Positions 33,922 to 35,908 of a stretch of DNA of 35,908 nucleotides are shown piece after piece. The position numbers and the translations under genes are program-made. Position 1 is the first letter of the stretch. Each line of letters opens with the position of its first letter. The notes below the pieces were generated by a model, which did no database searches, was not told the DNA's origin, and saw only the letters and a list, made by a program, of their open reading frames with translations. The DNA is from Deltaproteobacteria bacterium (GTDB lineage Bacteria; Desulfobacterota; Desulfuromonadia; Geobacterales; Pseudopelobacteraceae): positions 1-35,908 of the forward strand of contig JAJYCS010000018.1 in assembly GCA_021778115.1 (NCBI GenBank), in the 5' to 3' direction.

Positions 33922-34013
33922 TAAGACTAAAAAGGATAATAGTCAAGAGATATTAATATGTTTAAGATGCAAAATTGGATCAGGTGAGACAGGTTGAATA
34001 GGCGATATTGGGA

Positions 34014-34070
34014 GCCTTGGGAGCAGGGGGTCGAACGTTCGAATCGTTTCGCTCCGACCAATAAAAACAA
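34014..34070 (+). repeat. right attachment site (57-bp direct repeat)
   Basis: Identical over 57 bases to 29576-29632, comprising the 3' half of tRNA-Pro plus ten bases. It has no 5' half of the tRNA and so is not a gene. Confidence 0.92.
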
Positions 34071-34095
34071 GGGCTTACAGATATTCTGTAAGCCC
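34071..34095 (+). terminator. terminator-like hairpin after the right attachment site
   Basis: GGGCTTACAGA (34071-34081) pairs perfectly with TCTGTAAGCCC (34085-34095), followed by TTTTG. It takes the same place as the hairpin at 29633-29659 but has different inner bases. Confidence 0.8.
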
Positions 34096-34266
34096 TTTTG
34101 CTATGGTAAAAATATTTTGTTGCCGTTTTGCCTCGGCAATGTTTCTCAAGGCAAGAAGAAACGCTTCCCGGTCTCCTTCCCCCATAGCAGCGTTCAGGTA
34201 TGCTGCTGCCTCTGCCGGATTTTTTAAAACCTCTATCAAATCGTGCTGGTATTCGGTCTGTCTCAT
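34075..34266 (-). pseudogene. truncated addiction-module antidote (HI1420-like) gene
   Basis: Sixty-three residues. The first 48 (HDLIEVLKNPAEAAAYLNAA, then GDREAFLLALRNIAEAK) match the N-terminal half of the antidote family whose members are about 95-100 residues. The DNA-binding helix-turn-helix half is missing. From residue 49 the frame reads RQQNIFTIAKGLTEYL, encoded by the 11-bp arm-type repeat and the hairpin next to the right attachment site. The join falls at the arm repeat, so recombination probably cut the gene. AGAGAGGT gives a good ribosome site at ATG 34266. The gene lies 30 bases after the XRE antitoxin gene. Confidence 0.7.
34118..34128 (+). repeat. single 11-bp arm-type repeat outside the right attachment site
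   Basis: One copy of TGTTGCCGTTT, 22 bases past the hairpin that follows the right repeat. At the left end the first copy lies 21 bases past its hairpin. It lies inside the truncated antidote frame. Confidence 0.6.
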
Positions 34267-34296
34267 TTTCTGTACCTCTCTTGGTGATTTTGCAAG

Positions 34297-34617
34297 CTAC
34301 GCTACAGCTGCAAGACCTTTCTGTTTCACCAAGTTGAGAAGCTTGAGCGCCGGGCCGCTTGGGTGTTTTTTGCCTTGTTCCCACTTGCTTATGGTATCAG
34401 CAGACACATTCAGGTAGTGAGCAAAAACTGCCTGACTTACTCCTGATTGTGTCCTGGTTTCGACGATCTCGGCTGGTGCGAGCTGTTTGATAGGGGTAAG
34501 ACAGCTTTCGTCAAATTCCCGCATAGTTTTTGAATCCACCAGGTCAATGACGTGAAAATCGCTCACAGTCTCGTGCAAGGCTGCAACTGCCTTGCTTTTA
34601 TAGGTCTTGTTTTTCAT
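34297..34617 (-). CDS. XRE-family antitoxin/regulator (HigA/NadS-like)
   Basis: A 106-residue protein with a C-terminal helix-turn-helix: ETRTQSGVSQAVFAHYLNVSADTISKWEQGKKHPSGPALKLL (seen as ETRTQSGVSQAVFAHYLNVS, then DTISKWEQGKKHPSG). It is typical of HigA/MqsA-like antitoxins that repress their own operon through the HTH and bind a toxin with the N-terminal part. The usual RelE/HigB toxin is not present; the frame directly upstream is a HepT-like HEPN fragment whose stop overlaps the alternative TTG start at 34623. ATG 34617 is the more likely start. It may now be an orphan antitoxin. Confidence 0.78.
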   Translation of the reverse strand: MKNKTYKSKAVAALHETVSDFHVIDLVDSKTMREFDESCLTPIKQLAPAEIVETRTQSGVSQAVFAHYLNVSADTISKWEQGKKHPSGPALKLLNLVKQKGLAAVA

Positions 34618-34619
34618 GT

Positions 34620-34808
34620 TCAACCTACATATCCTGTAACGGTAGAGGCAAAACGTGCATAAACTCCTTCAATAGCACCCAATCCATCCTTCATCCGATT
34701 CCAATCAAATTGGAAGCCATATCCGTGATAGACCACATGGCGAAATTTTCGGAACGGAGCCAAATCAGTTGCCAATAATTCATCAAACAAAACCGGGAAT
34801 GGCGAGTA
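34620..34808 (-). pseudogene. C-terminal fragment of a HepT-like HEPN toxin gene
   Basis: The frame is open for 62 residues (starting YSPFPVLFDE) and has no start codon; a stop TAA precedes it at 34811-34809. It holds FRKFRHVVYHGYGF, which contains the HEPN RNase motif R-x4-H-x-Y, followed by FDWNRMKDGLGAIEGVYARF, as in HepT-like toxins. The N-terminal half is missing and the sequence changes at about 34807-34812, where an IS630-type insertion begins. HepT toxins usually pair with a MNT nucleotidyltransferase antitoxin, of which nothing is visible. Confidence 0.65.
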
Positions 34809-35908
34809 TTACCGCGGCAAATAAATAGAGTAATTTAGTCCAGTTTATGCTATAGTCCGTGCATGGAAAAGATCGATGCACGAACCTTAACCCAAGATGC
34901 CCAGGAGTCACAGCGCAGGCAGATCATCCGTTTGCGGAAGTCTGGCCGTGCAAACAAAGAAGTTGCCGAGATTGTCGGTGTCAGCCCAGGCCACTGCTGC
35001 AGAGTCTGGAAGCGTTACCAGCAAGACGGAGCAAGCGCTGTTGCCAAAGGCAAGCGTGGTCGCCGTCTTGGTAGTCAGCGTACACTGACTACAGAGCAGG
35101 AAGAGACAATCAAGCGCCTTCTGACAGACAAGGCTCCAAACCAGCTAAAACTCTCATTTGCTCTTTGGACCCGTGAAGCAGTCCAACTTTTAATTCAGCA
35201 ACAGTGTGGTTTTACCATGCCTATCCGCACTGTTGGTGAATACCTGAAGCGTTGGGGCTTTACTCCCCAGAAGCCGGCAAAATGGGCGAAAGAGCAAAGT
35301 ACACCTGCTGTTGCCAAGTGGCTTCTCAAGGACTACCCAGAAATAGCCAAGAGAGCAAAACAGGATAAAGCTGAAATCTATTGGGGCGACGAAACCGGCA
35401 TTCAGACTGGTGCCAATGTGGAGAAGGGCTACTCTCCCAGAGGCAAGACACCAGTTCTTCGCCAGACAGCCCAGAAGCACCGGATCAACATGATCTCCGC
35501 TATTAGCAACCAAGGCAGAGTCCGGTTCATGTTCTATCGTGACAATATGAACAGCAAACGCTTGATCACCTTCATGCGCAGACTGGTTAAAGATGTCGGT
35601 CGCAAAGTCTACCTGATTCTTGACAACCTCAAAGTTCACCACAGTGAACTGGTAAAACGGTGGCTGGAGAAACACAAAGAAAAGATCGAAGTGTTCTACC
35701 TGCCGTCATACTCACCGGAGTTAAACCCGGACGAATATCTCAACAACAGCCTGAAAGGCAGCGTCCATTCAGGAGTACGAGCAAAAAACAAAGAGCAGCT
35801 GGAATCAAAGGCCCGAAAGCATATGCGGCATCTGCAAAATAGGCCAACCAAGGTTAAAAAGTTTTTCGAACACCGTTGCGTTACCTACGCAGCATGATTG
35901 CTATGTTT
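34809..35908 (+). mobile_element. IS630-family insertion sequence (right end beyond window)
   Basis: One transposase gene with about 54 bases of left flank. The left boundary is placed at a TA (34807-34808), the target of this family and the point where the HepT-like frame breaks; TA at 34810-34811 is the alternative. The right terminal inverted repeat is not included, so the ends cannot be checked. Confidence 0.65.
34863..35897 (+). CDS. IS630-family transposase, apparently intact
   Basis: A 344-residue DDE transposase. It has an N-terminal helix-turn-helix (IIRLRKSGRANKEVAEIVGVS), a second HTH region (PIRTVGEYLKRWGFTPQKP), and the catalytic triad D176 (IYWGDETGIQTG), D254 (YLILDNLKVHHS) and E291 (YSPELNPDEYLN). 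The family moves by cut-and-paste into TA. An extended -10 (TGCTATAGT, 34848-34856) lies so close to ATG 34863 that the mRNA may be leaderless. It is the full-length relative of the dead protein at 29724-30536. Confidence 0.92.
   Translation: MEKIDARTLTQDAQESQRRQIIRLRKSGRANKEVAEIVGVSPGHCCRVWKRYQQDGASAVAKGKRGRRLGSQRTLTTEQEETIKRLLTDKAPNQLKLSFALWTREAVQLLIQQQCGFTMPIRTVGEYLKRWGFTPQKPAKWAKEQSTPAVAKWLLKDYPEIAKRAKQDKAEIYWGDETGIQTGANVEKGYSPRGKTPVLRQTAQKHRINMISAISNQGRVRFMFYRDNMNSKRLITFMRRLVKDVGRKVYLILDNLKVHHSELVKRWLEKHKEKIEVFYLPSYSPELNPDEYLNNSLKGSVHSGVRAKNKEQLESKARKHMRHLQNRPTKVKKFFEHRCVTYAA

Larger units (their letters stand above)
29576..34070. mobile_element. small integrative element in tRNA-Pro
   Basis: About 4.4 kb between perfect 57-bp direct repeats, the left one forming the 3' half of tRNA-Pro. 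It carries a tyrosine integrase beside the right end, a dead IS630-like gene beside the left end, and between them a Cys-motif small protein, a DIP1984-family protein, a small secreted protein and an hsdM remnant. Base composition is visibly more AT-rich than the surrounding core genes. No replication, relaxase or conjugation gene is seen, so it is not self-transmissible by its own genes. The integrase lies distal to the tRNA rather than next to it. Confidence 0.85.

Noticed and set aside
34014-34062. Second tRNA-Pro gene
   Set aside because: Only the 3' half of the tRNA is present; the acceptor 5' strand and D-arm are missing, so it is the attachment repeat.

Overview
The window looks like a chromosome segment from a strictly anaerobic, GC-rich deltaproteobacterium of the Geobacter/Trichlorobacter/Pelobacter (Desulfuromonadia) type. 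This is inferred from the gene order queA-tgt-yajC-secD-secF-TPR-recJ, from xseB-ispA-dxs, from a BirA-type operator before bioF, and from the many cobalamin-dependent radical SAM enzymes. No 16S or other marker gene is present, so the genus is not proven.

Layout. (a) 1-4011: mannose-1-phosphate guanylyltransferase, then a biotin operon bioF-bioH-bioC behind a dyad resembling a BirA box. (b) 4012-6355, minus strand: an orphan pair of oligopeptide-type ABC ATPases, then an ArsR-family repressor with its own dyad-containing promoter. (c) 6448-16620: SpoIID-like protein, queA, tgt, yajC, secD, secF, a TPR protein, recJ, a cation diffusion facilitator and an orphan cas6, nearly all tightly spaced. 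(d) 16653-26089: ten co-directional, mostly overlapping genes behind a promoter-like sequence: polysaccharide deacetylase, GT2 glycosyltransferase, SPASM-like radical SAM enzyme, LpxL-like acyltransferase, acyl carrier protein, two B12-binding radical SAM enzymes, FabD-like acyltransferase, hotdog thioesterase and a third B12-binding radical SAM enzyme. I see no ketosynthase. I read this as an uncharacterised pathway for a modified acyl chain or glycolipid built on a dedicated carrier protein; it is the best candidate for a new system here. (e) 26144-29491: xseB, ispA, dxs and a J-domain protein, with their own promoter, then tRNA-Pro(TGG).

(f) 29576-34070: a small integrative element in the 3' half of tRNA-Pro. 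It is bounded by perfect 57-bp direct repeats and visibly poorer in GC than the core. It carries a tyrosine integrase, a catalytically dead IS630-like protein, a small Cys-motif protein, a DIP1984-family protein, a small secreted protein and an hsdM remnant. 11-bp repeats (TGTTGCCGTTT) near both ends look like integrase arm sites. (g) 34071-35908: the right-hand repeat is again followed by a hairpin and an 11-bp arm repeat, the same layout as the left end. This suggests a second, tandem element or its remnant. It holds a truncated antidote gene, an XRE antitoxin, the C-terminal piece of a HepT-like HEPN toxin, and an IS630-family insertion sequence that appears to have cut the HepT gene.

How the parts fit: regions a-e are core metabolism and envelope functions (biotin, queuosine tRNA modification, Sec export, isoprenoids) with one specialised lipid-like pathway placed next to isoprenoid genes. 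Regions f-g are an accessory hot spot at a tRNA with layered integrations, toxin-antitoxin debris and decaying mobile genes.
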